DNA from: Apostichopus japonicus
Taxonomy: Eukaryota; Echinodermata; Holothuroidea; Aspidochirotida; Stichopodidae
Direction of reading: 5' to 3'
Length of the DNA stretch: 64,000 bases
Assembly: GCF_037975245.1 (NCBI RefSeq)
Contig: NC_092581.1
Coordinates: 17,237,303 to 17,301,302 of the forward strand
Part shown: in pieces, positions 33,030 through 45,200 of the stretch
Numbering within the stretch: the stretch's first letter is position 1
Layout: every line of letters starts with the position of its first letter
Notes under the pieces: generated by a model
Seen by the model: the letters and a program-made list of their open reading frames with translations, nothing else
What the model was told of the DNA's origin: nothing
The model's database searches: none
Position numbers and translations under genes: made by a program

Positions 33030-34517
33030 TTAAGTTATAATATTCAGGGATTCACTGTTAAGAAATCTCTCAGAGAAAAATTTTCTTCCTTTGTTTCTTT
33101 CATCTGCCAATATTGCCAACCAACCGACCAACCTTGCCAAAAACTATCGATACACTTTGTGGTGTTTTGAAAATTTTATTTTTTTCAATTTTCAGTGCTT
33201 TCTACTTAAAAGATATTTTTCTATTTCTTCTTTTCTTCTTTTTTACTTTGGTAATTTTATGAGATGTATCAGAAATTTCCTGCTTATAAGAGGGTTAAAA
33301 ATCAAATCAAATAAAGGTCTACACAAACTGTCTTGTCCTATTTTTGTTTGTTTTCTAACATCCTGTTGATTTCGTTTAATGAATAACGTCACATTGTTTG
33401 CATATGGGTCTAGAGATAAACACTTGGGATAGAGGTATGGTGGATGTGGGGGGGGGGTAGGGGGAGAGAATAGCATTATTATACTCCCTACAATTTTTCC
33501 AAGGGGTTTGTTGTCTCTTAACAGTCAATTTAACACCATTTGCCACGGGCAGCACCATTTGAAAAATATCTTTGAAAGTGGCAAATGTCAGTAACCTGGA
33601 ACAAGGCAAAAATAAAGAAATATGCAACTATGTTTCAATTATTGTCATTTTCTGTTGTTTCATAGAAATAAGTGAAGCAACATCTAGGTGAGGAAGGAGC
33701 AGTTCAACATGATGAATGATATGCTAGTTACCATGGTTACCAACAGGCAATAAGATGGCAATTTCCTCCTTGCATAAAATGCATGAAGACATCCTTTCAC
33801 TTTCAAAAAAGTTTGAGGAAATGCTCCATCTCAATCGAAATAATTGCATCTCAAATGAAAGTCGTAATATATCTCAAAGCACCATCCTCGTCAACAAAAA
33901 TTTGCTATAAACGTTGATATAACATCAAAGTGTAATGCTTCACAAATCATGTACAAACCTATATATAAACATTGCAAAAAATTCCTCTTTTGATATATTA
34001 ACGGATGTGCCACCATCTTAGCTTGACAGTGCACTTAAATATTGTTACAAATTCAAAGGGATACTCCAGTGGCAATAGACTACACATTTCTGCCGTAAAT
34101 TTTCAATCAAGCGCTATTAAAATCACTCGTTTCGGTTCTCAACATGCTGTCCCCCACGATACTTTTTCAAAGTAGTATTAATCACATGAATTCAGAAAAT
34201 TCAGACTGTTTTTAATTTATCTGAGATGATACTTTGCTTGTGAAGCTATTAGCTGATAATGATCGTAATCGGACTTTCCTATCAAATATCATTGAGAAAG
34301 ACATCATAATGCATCAACATGTTAATGTACAAACTTGCTGGCTGCCAGCTCTTAGAGATTGACTAAAGTTGCTGATTTCAAACTTCCTAGTCGATGACAA
34401 CTACTAACAATAGGAAGATACATTTGCATAGCTTAATTAAGAGTAGCTTGTTTCAGGTTTCACACCAGCAGTTTATTCTACCTTTAAGCAGCATGAAGTT
34501 GAGAAAGTACCAACAAG

Positions 34518-34862
34518 CAAGGGCGTAGGAACCGGGGGGGCGCCAGCCCCCCAGTGAAAAATGTGGAGGGGCGGAAGTATCATTCCGCCCCCCCGGTTCG
34601 CAAGTCAGAAAACCCCTTTTTCATTTCTAAATGAGAAAAAAAAATCTCCTTTGGAGCACCAAATTGCATCTAAGGCCAGGTGAAAATACAAAATTAAGTT
34701 TACAAAATGGAGTGGATGTTGAAGTGTGCTATATTGCCACAAATTGCATCTGAGGCCACCTGGAAATGCAAAAAAATCCAAAGGGGAGGGGGAAACCCCC
34801 TCCCCCAGGCCGGCCATCAGTCTTCAGCCCCTCCCACTCAAAAGTACCTTCCTACGCCACTG
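34518..34862. mobile_element. hAT-like MITE, copy 2, exact 8-bp target duplication
   Basis: A 345-bp element from CAAGGGCGTAGGAACC to TTCCTACGCCACTG, flanked on both sides by CCAACAAG (34510-34517 and 34863-34870). It is a close relative of 3954-4310. No transposase frame. Confidence 0.92.
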
Positions 34863-34899
34863 CCAACAAGTCATGTTTAATCGTAACCAGAAATTGTTT

Positions 34900-35880
34900 T
34901 AGTGGTTCCAATGCCCAAACAACATATTCAGTTTGGTAAGCCATACATGTTAATATTTATGAACTTGTGTACACCAAAATGAAGAGGGACTAGTGCGGCA
35001 ACAAATAAAGGAATGTAACCAGGAATCAGTTGTCATGTTGACAAAATATATTTAGTGAGATCGTATAAAAACAGATACATGCATGAATATTAGTGAGGTC
35101 AAATTTTACAATTGCATAAGCATATATCTATATACTTACATTGTATTATCCAAGAACTTCAAAAAAGCTAGTTAGACATATTATTTCAGAGATATATGAT
35201 TAAGAATGTATTTTCACTGATTAATATTCATGATATGCACACAAATAACAACCTGGTTGATTGTATGAATGTAGTGTGACAAACCTAATATGTCAAGGAT
35301 GAAAACCATGGAACATTTGGTTCTTGTCTAATTGTGTTTAAAAGCCATTTCTTGCAATTTGATGAATATTAATGACACAAAGTTGGGAATGTAATGAAAA
35401 TGTGCTTATTATGTACCAACAGCACCATACCAGTTTGAACCAAATTTTCTTTAAAGCCGTCCATATATTAGTATTCATGGATGGGAACCAACAACACTCC
35501 ATTAATCACAGGGCATATACCTAAACAAGTATGACATTGATTCATCTTGTGGTAGTTGAGATACGTTTACAAGCTGTTTTTGAAGATTTCTCAAAAAGCC
35601 CGCCCACCATGAATATTAAAGAGGTAAAAATTTGTTGTTATAAAGAACATGTACTTATTATGTAGTTACATACCAAGTATGCACTAATCGGACATACGGT
35701 TGCAGAGATATCAACATTTTAAGAAATTTTATGGTAAGCCCTGCCCACTCATTAATATTCATGAGATGGGAACCAAAACCAATAGGGCAAATCTACTCAT
35801 TTTAGGGCATCTACCTACCACCAGTATGACATTGATTCAACTTGTGTTTGTTGAGATATCATGTCTACAATTTAGCCGTT
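34900..35880. repeat. Diverged tandem-like repeats, 200-230 bp units
   Basis: Several diverged units share TATTCATG-type motifs next to GGGAACCAA, AAGCCCGCCCACC / AAGCCCTGCCCACTC and AGTATGACATTGATTCA. The right end leads into an ACATACATACACACACAG run (35880-35910), a pattern often seen at retroposon 3' ends. Class not determined. Confidence 0.5.
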
Positions 35881-36071
35881 ACATACATACACACACAGAT
35901 ACATACACATGCCTGCACGATCGCAAAGGTTACTGAGCTTTTGGCATCGTAACCAAAAATGGCAGTGTTTCAGGCTGACTGGAGCTAACTATGCTAGTAT
36001 GGCATGGGTTCAACTTGCCAAGTCAAAGTTGCAGCATTGTAAACAAACCATGACACAGGCCACTAAAGTTT

Positions 36072-36627
36072 TAAGTAACTCCAAGAAGATTGTGAAGTTT
36101 TCCAACATAGCGATGACACAATGACTCGAGTCTGCAGAGATACTGGCAATGATTTATATCGACTTTAAAGGCATTGAAGACTCGCCCCAAACCGCGTGCG
36201 GCCATCTGAAAAAGTTAACTTTCCGTTGCTTGCAAGTGAAGTTTTCTGCTTGTCGCTACAAAATGCAGACAGTAATGAAACGTGATACCTTGTTGTCTTT
36301 AGCTGGACCTGAGGTGTCCATCACTGTATCGTTTGAACACTGTGCTGTGGGTATTGACTGCAGCTGTATGTACTGACTGTACACTAGTGTCTAATTACCG
36401 AAGGTAGCAAGCTGTGTGCGTATTTTCTGGGATCGATGGCGGTGTCTAAAACTTCTGTTACACCTCATTCAAAACTAGGCCAGATTACCGGCATTAACCG
36501 TTTCTTTTTGCGCGAGTATTCACACCCTTTAAGTAACTCCAAGAAGATCGTGAAGTTTTCCAACTTAGAGATAACACAATGACTGGAGTCGGCAGAGATG
36601 CTGGCAATGACTCAAATCGACTTTAAT
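36072..36627. repeat. 95-bp direct repeat interrupted by a MITE
   Basis: TAAGTAACTCCAAGAAGAT through GGCAATGA and ATCGACTTTAA occurs at about 36072-36166 and again at 36531-36627. The MITE at 36169-36528 sits exactly at the TTAA junction of the two units, so the element inserted into a pre-existing tandem repeat. Confidence 0.82.
36169..36528 (+). mobile_element. TTAA-flanked MITE family A, copy 2
   Basis: A 360-bp copy, very similar to 17041-17399, with intact TTAA on both sides (36165-36168 and 36529-36532) and the inverted ends AGGCATTGAAGACTCGC and CGCGAGTATTCACACCCT. Confidence 0.92.
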
Positions 36628-38144
36628 TAAAGGGAAGGGACTCCTGAACTCAACTCTGAAACATAGTAGCAGACTAAGTCACTTTCAATATTTGGGTGAC
36701 TCCCCAAGCTTGAAAGAACTCTTTTCTGGTTTCAAGTTAAGAGCTTCAAGTAATATGGTTTGGAAAAAAATCCTTCCAATCAAATTTGCTATTAAACATT
36801 TCATATGAAGATTGTACTTAATGCATATTAAAACTTGTCCTAAAAATTTCTAACAAATAAAGCACAAAAATCTGTCTCTCTGCAGGTCTACATGCATTCT
36901 ATGCATAGATTATGATAATGCTTTATTAATAAAACAATTTTAAAATATAATTTACTGTTGCAAACATCTGACCTTTAGTTCAATATATTTCAATGTTACA
37001 CAATATATATTTACCTTTCACCAGACGAATTAATTAGCACATATTTAACCATGACCAGAAATTGTTTAACATACAAAACAACTAAATATCTTAAAATAAG
37101 GTTTGCTTACGTAACACACTCTTTTAACAACTTAATTGTCACATTTTATCATGACCAGAAACTGTTTACCCTACAAAACAACAAAATATCTTAAAAATAA
37201 AAAGTTTGTGCTATTGTCTACTGAAACTTCTATTGGCATGAAGTGCTTTCATTGGCTAGAGTTGCATATTCAAAATATAAATACATTTTTATCACTAATA
37301 AAATGCCTATTTATGACATGCCATACTGACCTAGAAACATCTTTTAATATAGCTGTATCCCTTTGTTTACACTGACTTGTTGAATACACAGAGTAAGTAC
37401 AACAGCTAGATATGCTGTGGAATGATGTGGCTGTGTTTGACTTGTCTAGTATTAATAACTGGATACAAAATATCAAATTAACACACTTCTGTGTGGAAAA
37501 GTAAAGTGGAAAACAATATAAACAACTTTTTGATATTACATAAATGCAAATAAAAAAGGGACAAAGTACATACATTTACATGTTAGTTTGGTTCTGCTCA
37601 GATGGGCCAATCAAACACTTTCAACGAGATAAAATATGAAATGAAACTTGCAGCAGGGTCTGAAATCTTATCTCAAGAGACATTTCAGTTTGGTGAAAAC
37701 TTTGATGTTATCACCTCTGATTTCAAACCTGAATAGAACTATGGCAGATGTTTTCTTACAGCTTTTAAAAAAATATCATAGGAAGATAAAAACGCTAAAA
37801 GAGAGTTGAATAGGCAAGTAGAAATGAGAGTTGAGTTGAAGGAACTTCAACTCAGTATTATTTACAACACTTATCTAGTCTTAAAGCTTCAGTGACAGAC
37901 ATGTCTGGTCCCACACACAGCACTGTGTGTGGGTGTGTACATATATATACATATATATATAAACATTTAAAGGCATTCCAACTCTCCTAAACTGACCATT
38001 ACTATGAAACATTACACACAATAAACGGACAACATACAGACAATAACGTAGGTGCAATAGATTCAATTTTAATGTTGATACTGTCTGCATATTTTCCCAC
38101 GATTTAATTCTATGTGGTATAGTTCACAGTGCAGAACACAGGTG

Positions 38145-38570
38145 TTGACTGTGGTACACTGTACACAACATAGGTGTAAACGATGCTACACTGTACACAA
38201 CATAGGTGTTAGCATGGGTGTTGACTATGCTGCACTGTACACAACACTGGTAAGGACTGTGCTACACTGTACACAACACAGGTGTGGACTGTGCTACACT
38301 GTACACAACATAGGTGTTAACTATGCTGCAAAACACATAGCATGGGTGTTAATTGACTGTGCTACACTGTACACAACACTGTTGTGGACTGTGCTACACT
38401 GTACACGACACAGGTGTGGACTATGCTACACTGTACTGGGTCAAGATGTTTAATATGCTACAGTAAACAGGTGTTAACATTGCTGCAAAGCATATAACAT
38501 GGGTGTTGACTATGCTACACTGTACACAACACAGGTGTGACTATGCTACACTGTAATGAGTCAAGATGTT
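38145..38570. repeat. About 32-bp minisatellite
   Basis: Around 13 units of CTACACTGTACACAACA followed by an AGGTGTTGACTATG-like segment, with several variants. An accidental frame (38112-38453) runs through it. Confidence 0.85.
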
Positions 38571-39197
38571 GACTATACAATGCAATACAGATATTGACTA
38601 GTCTACAAAGTATTAAGAACAAATCACACGTGGGGTGGGGGGGTGGGGGTCACACTGGCATAATATGTCTAAAGGCTGTATGTAATCTAGTACTTTGCAT
38701 AGAAGAAGGTTTAAAGATGACAAGAATCTCTTTCAACTGTTATATACCCTGTCTTAGTGATGTTAACATCCATCTATAAAAACCACAGTAATGTTTCAGC
38801 TGCCAACACTTACTTGATCAAGGTCAATTTGATTCTACCCAGACCAGAAAGCCACGAGATAACATTTTATAAAATGATAATTCCCCAATTGTCTTTAAAA
38901 GCACCGGACTGAATAAGACTGTTTTAAAGTAACACTTGAAATTAAGATGTAAAACAAATGGTTTTCCTCTCAACCAGTTCATATGAGCAAATCTCATATG
39001 TGAAATCATTTTCATATAGTCTTCATTTAGCTCTTGGCTGTGATGGGAGTTGAAAGTTTGTTGCAACGCAACAGCTCAAGAACTATTTTCTATGAACATT
39101 AAGCATTCTCTCACATGTTCGTTCCAACCAGTGGTCCATAAAATCCTGATAAAACTTCCACGTTATCCTTGACGTTGCCATGGTAGCAACTATTATT

Positions 39198-42100
39198 TCA
39201 TACACTTGTTTCTGACCCTTCACTCTCGGTTCTGATTCTCCGCCTCTCCCTTTCTCCCTCCTCCTTCGTTTTTTTCTCTTTGTCGCTGCCTCTAGCGCCC
39301 TTGACTGGACTGTTTGCGCTTTTTCTTGATGTAGAGGGCGACATTCCTACAGCTCCCAAATCTGAATTGTTTGAGACCACGCTCCCTTCTTCATCAGAGC
39401 TGAAGTCTCTTGCATCCTGTGAATGGAGTTTGGTCCGTTTGATCTCCTGCAAGAGATTAGGATGGTCCCTTTGCCATGTGTGAAAGGTTTGGGAGTTGAT
39501 CTTCTGTGCCAGGAGCTTATCCAGCTCATCCACATCTTTCTTCTTAGACTTCAAAGATAAAAAGTAAAAAAAAAATACAAGCAGATGTCTTTTAATAGCA
39601 TACACACATTGTAAAGCCAGAAATGAGCATCTGAGGTGATGGCGGGGAAGGGGGGGCCGGGGTGGGAAGGTAGAGGCAGTGGGAAAGGGGTGGAAGTGGG
39701 AAAAGGAAGGGCAGAAGGAAGTGGGAGAAGAGGGGACTAGGAGGGCAGTGGGGATGTGAGGCAGTGGGTAAGGTGAGAGTGGGGAAGAGGTGGGGGGAGG
39801 GCAAGGGCAAAAAAACAATGTGGTTCTATTCACATAAAATTTAAAAATAAGAAACATATATATTTGAAACTCAGGTCACAGATATCTGGTTCCCCTGCCA
39901 GTCTCTCCCACATCATGATCTGCCATTTTGGGTACAGAGTTGACAACCTTATGATGCCGTTGGCTGTTCTCAAAATCAGGCAATACCTCTGCAAGTGAAG
40001 GAGTACTTCATTGTCCTGTGATCATACTCCAGCAGTACCTCTGCCAAGGAGGGGTTATGTAATGTCGTCCATTCATTTTGGTACACATGAATTACCTCGT
40101 TCTTGTCATCTCATTACACCCTTGCACTAACCTCGACCAAAATGCTCAAATCTCGAGGAACATGTTAGTTTCCAAAAAAATCTTCCAACTTCCTTTTGGG
40201 TTAATCTCTGCGGTAACCCTAAAACATATTTTTTTTTTTTTTTTGGGGGGGAGGGGGTGTATTCTCTCGGTTGTAAATGAACAGTATTATGTTTTTATTT
40301 CAGACCATAAAACTTTACCTCAATAGTTCGGTGCAAGACATGCTTGCTGATGAGTTTCTCGTTAATGCTCTGGTTTGGGTGGTACTCTGTCTGCATCTTG
40401 TAGATCTTGCGAGCATTTTGCCAGCGGTTCCGCCTCGTGCTTCTCCTCGCTAAAGACGTTTTTCCAAACACTGATGCCTCGGGGGCGATTTCACAAATCT
40501 GCTGCGCAAATTCATCGGGCTCTTCGTCGAAATCTATGAAAATGTACATGGTAGATGTCAGTTGTCAATTTGACAACTTTTTATTAAATATAAATGAAAC
40601 CTCTTAAAAAATCCTTTTTCCCCATTCCCACTTAAAAAATTGGACAAGGACAAAAACCATCTCTGATCGTTTCATATTTTTTTCTTTCATTTTTAGGATA
40701 AATTGTTTGCAGTATCTGAAGGAGATCAAAACAGCTACTGCATCCACCGTTAAAAAAAACAATTAAAAAAAAAAAAATCCTAGCAGTTCATTTGGTGATT
40801 CTTCTTATCCAAATATTTTACTATTCTTGCCCAACCAACATACTTTGATCCATTACAATGTCTACCACATGACGTATGTATTACTGTACTGCTTCGTTGC
40901 CACAAAATTTGACCTTTTGTAGTTTGTCATCAATCTTAGAAATAGAACCATCCCATATCAAATTTGATTGAAAGAGTCTAAACCCTACCCCGGGAACCTT
41001 CCCACACTTGACAGAATCAAGCTAAACATGTGATTGTTTAATTATAACTGGTGGATTTCGTTGAAGTTTTTGCAAATTTTCAAAGTTTTCTCAAAATTAC
41101 CATTGACCAGTGAACCATTAGCCTGAAAGCTGCAGAATATATGGAGAGAACAGTTTGGATGGGATCATTCATGGACAAGGCTTAGTTTCAAGTCAAATAA
41201 GTGCAGTGCCAATAATTGAGAACTTTCTTGCAAAATAATATCCTATTGCTGAGTTCTTGAACTTTTATGGGTAAAATATACTCATGGAAATGCTCAACAG
41301 AATTCTGCAATCACACAAAGAACATACTGGGATAATTTGTTTGACGGGGCATTGCACGGAATAGGCTTGTAGCCTAACATAGAGAGGAACACCCCCGGGG
41401 AAACAAAAAATTTCCACAGGTGACTACATGACAACAAAGGGGTAAAAACATTGCATGTGTTTGTTTTTAGAAAGCAACTGTGGTGATACTAGTTGTTAAT
41501 ATAGCCATGCAGCCTTGCAGTTTCGATTGCCTAACATACAAATGGCACAGTTGTGCATTACTTTACGTACAAAACTTAACATTAGGCTAAAATATGGTGA
41601 TAGTACTGTTGGGTTTTTCGCTCAAAGCATAACATAGCATAGCATTCAAAGCATAACAAAGCATCGTAAATACTTTGGTGTTTCGAAGGAAATTAGCAAA
41701 TAGATAAAAAAGTGAAGAAGTTTTTAGCCGTTCTCATTACCATGACACTATTCATACGACTAGTGATTATTATCTGATACAAAATGAAGAGCATTGTGGC
41801 CCCTCAAAGGGTGTGAAGACTCGCGCAAAAAGAAACGTCTAATGCCGGTAATCTGACCTAGCTTCGAATGAGGTGTAACAAAAGTGTAGCTGTGGTCAAT
41901 ACCCACAGCACAGTGTACAAACGATACAGCGATGGACATATCAGGTCCAGCTAAAGATAACAAGGTATCACATGTCATTACTGTTTGCATTTTGTAGCGA
42001 CAAGAGAAAAATTTCACTTGCAAGCAATGGAAAGTTAACTTTTTCACCGGGTGGCATGCGGTTTGCGGCGAGTGTTCAATGCCTTTAGTTGGTGGGTGTA

Positions 42101-42221
42101 AAGGACTCACTTTCAACGTTAATAATGATGTTACTTTCTCCCTGTATTTCTCTATGTCTGGGAGATCGCTGCGGTACTGGGCTGTCCGCATCATCACTCT
42201 CACTATGATAACCTGTAATAT
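39198..42221 (-). CDS. CNKSR: CNK exons K-M: C-terminal tail with PDZ ligand
   Basis: Exon K (42221-42111) has GYHSESDDADSPVPQRSPRH, exon L (40533-40319) has FDEEPDEFAQQICEIAPEAS and RRNRWQNARKIYKMQTEYH, and exon M (39548-39198) has a lysine-rich helix and ends SEGSETSV before TGA. The T-S-V terminus is a class I PDZ-binding motif. A family A MITE ends 26 bp past the exon K donor. Intron 39549-40318 contains purine-rich low complexity (39640-39810); intron 40534-42110 has nothing else recognisable. Confidence 0.88.
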
Positions 42222-45200
42222 CTACAAAAGAAAAAAAAACGAAAAAAAAATCTCTTATTTGAGGCTTTATCATGAAAAAGTACAAAACATTTATTAAAAG
42301 ACCAAATACTAGGTCTGATATCAGTCTTGCAGAGCATTCTATAGACTTTAGTTTAGTGAACTCTCAGAGACAAGGAACATAGAAGACTTCTCTTTTGAGT
42401 GTATAGGGATTTACAATGCAGGAGTGTATATCCATTTCCGGCTCCAAAAAGTTCCAACTCCACAGCACAGCACAGGGAGAGGAGGTAACTAGCATACAGG
42501 GAGAGGAGGTAACTAGCATACAGGGAGAGGAGGTAACTAACATACAGGGAGAGGAGGTAACTAGCATACAGGGAGAGGAGGTAACTAGCATACAGGGAGA
42601 GGAGGTAACTAGAATACAGGGAGAGGAGGTAACTAGCATACAGGGAGAGGAGGTAACTAGAATACAGGGAGAGGAGGTAACTAGAATACAGGGAGAGGAG
42701 GTAACTAGAATACAGGGAGAGGAGGTAACTCGAATAAAGGGAGAGGAGGTTACTAGAATACAGGGAGAGGAGGTAACTAGAATACAGGGAGAGGAGGTAA
42801 CTAGCATACAGGGAGAGGAGGTAACTAGAATACAGGGAGAGGAGGTAACTCGAATAAAGGGAGAGGAGGTTTCTAGCATACAGGGAGAGGAGGTAACTAG
42901 AATACAGGGAGAGGAGGTAACTCGAATAAAGGGAGAGGAGGTTTCTAGCATACAGGGAGAGGAGGTAACTAGAATACAGGGAGAGGAGGTAACTAGAATA
43001 CAGGGAGAGGAGGTTACTAGAATACAGGGTGAGGAGGTTACTAGAATACAGGGAGAGGAGGTTATTACTAGCATGCAGGGTGAGGAGGTAACAAGCAGAG
43101 GGGGAAAGAATGTAACTAGCAAAGGAGAGAGGTAACTAGATTACAGGGAGAGGAGGTAACTAGCGTAAGAGGAGAGGGGGTAACTAGCATACAGGGAGAA
43201 GAGGTCTCCAACATTATTTACCATTTTTCAACACTTCAATGGTAATATTTACCAATTAAAACTTGTCAAAAGGACTTATACCAGGGTAACACTTACCAGC
43301 ATTACTTTAGAAAAGTCAATATTTAACAACAATAGTTGCTTTTTAAAACCTGTCAACAATTTCCTATATTTTATATTAATTGTTGTATTACCTGACAACC
43401 ATTCTATACACTACCATTTAACAGTAGATACTTGTTCAACAGTACTGTAACCAGTCAACACTGCTAATAACCAGTCAACACTAGTCAACAGTGCTACTAA
43501 CCAGCCAACACTAGCCAATAATATTAGTTACCAGTCAATACTAGTCAACTGAGCTAACACTCCAATGCATCAGAACTATTCACCAGTCAACGATACTATT
43601 AAGTCTGGCTCAATCATTCTGGTGTTTCTTAAGCATTTAAATACTACAGCCAGCAGTGTTAAAGTAGTGTCTGAGAACCATACAGTGTAACCTTACCTTC
43701 CATAACAGTGGACAGCATACTCATATTATCTGAAAATACCATGGAATTTCTAACTTTTTCTTCGTTCTTGAATAAAATAGCTGCCAGTTGAAGATGTTCC
43801 ATCCATTTCTGCCAATCAGACTCCTTCTCTGCTTCTAAATAGACATCCTTATCCAGATTCCTATGTGATATCTTGATAGCCCTGATAGTGAAATCAAAAC
43901 AAAAGAATGAATTCAAATTAGCCAATCAGATTCCTTCTAAATAGACATCCTTATCCAGATTCTTATGTGATATCTTGAGAGCCCTAATAGTAAAATCAAA
44001 ACAAAAGAATGAATTCAAATTAGCCAATTAGATTCCTTCTGAATAGACACTCTTATCCAGACTCTAATGTGATATCATGAAAGCCCTGATAGTAAAATCA
44101 AAACAAAAGAATGAATTCAAATTAGCCAATCAGATTCCTTCTAAATAGACATTCTTTTCCAGACTCCGATGCGATAAACTCATACAGTACTGATCCAAAG
44201 CTAAGAACAACATAGGTGTAGGAGAATGAGTATGAATCCGTAATATGGTAATATAGCTATTCTGTATCATTTAATTTACCACATATCACATATGCTATAT
44301 AGGATAGCACAGCACACACATACATATAACTTTATTTTCAGCAACCTATCTGGAGAAGTCCTAAGTTCATCCCAGTTTGCATCCCAAGAAGTGTTAGTTT
44401 CACCCAGCAAATCTCTTTAAACCAACTTTACATGAACAGAATATCTTACCATTTCTTCTTATCTGATTTCTGAATATTGTAACCAGGAAGACATATCACT
44501 CCTTTGGCCTTCTCTGCCTGAAAAATTAAAACAAATCACCAATTCAGTAGAATGCAAGGGCAGCGGAACCGGGGGGCACAGGGGGCACGTGCCCCCCCAC
44601 TTTTCCTCAGGTTAAAATTGTGCCCTTTTTCTACATAAAAATTGAGGTGTCTCAAGTTAGCAAGAGGCCAGGGAACCAGAATGAACACTCGGGAAGGGCC
44701 GTTTCGGGCCATCTGAGGGGTTTGTAAAACCAAAAATTTTCTTGTACGCTCCGCGCCAACCCATGGTGGCGCTCCGCTCAGAAAGTCGTGCATACAACTT
44801 TGCAAATCCTGGCTACGCCCCTGACTTTTAATGAATTTCTGTGGGTCAAACTCAAAGCTATTTCGAATGGAAAACAATTTGTAAAGATATTAACAAGAAA
44901 TAAACTCTAATTCGGAAGATTCCTACATTTAGCAACTAGCATGATTTCACCTCATTTTGTATCAAAAGAAAACTTGTTCCTTGTTTCCCAATTTGCACAT
45001 TGGATCTATAGTGCAGTGCTAGTATGCATATTTTCCTTCAAAGGGGGGGGGGGGGTGTTAATGTAGTGATGTGTATACGCAAATAAGATAATACAATAAG
45101 AGTTATAAAGGGTACTAAATATAAGGCTGCATCAGTCCAATCGAATTTCTGCAAGGTGCCCTTTGATGTCGGTGCCCCCCCAGATTAAAAGTGCTTCCGC

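Larger units (their letters stand above)
31777..39197. other. Convergent intergenic region between the JmjC gene and CNK
   Basis: No gene recognised. It holds a long-TIR MITE (32469-33029), an hAT-like MITE (34518-34862), diverged repeats (about 34900-35880), a 95-bp duplication split by a MITE (36072-36627), a two-unit ATGACCAGAAA repeat (37045-37200), TA/GT microsatellites (37925-37965) and a 32-bp minisatellite (38145-38570). The 3' UTR of CNK should extend into the right end; no convincing poly(A) signal was pinned down. Confidence 0.6.

Noticed and set aside
38112-38453. 113-codon open frame rich in C, H and T
   Set aside because: Reads a 32-bp minisatellite; no supporting splice or domain evidence.
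39592-39857. Open frame extending CNK exon M upstream with a proline-rich segment
   Set aside because: It crosses a pyrimidine-tract acceptor at 39549-39550; the upstream part is purine-run low complexity on the plus strand, and exon L joins in phase at 39548.
42364-43135. Overlapping open frames of about 250 codons on both strands
   Set aside because: They are the translation of a 24-bp minisatellite within an intron; no start context, no domain, perfect octapeptide periodicity.
44536-44877. 113-codon minus-strand open frame
   Set aside because: Lies across a non-coding hAT-like element and shows no domain.
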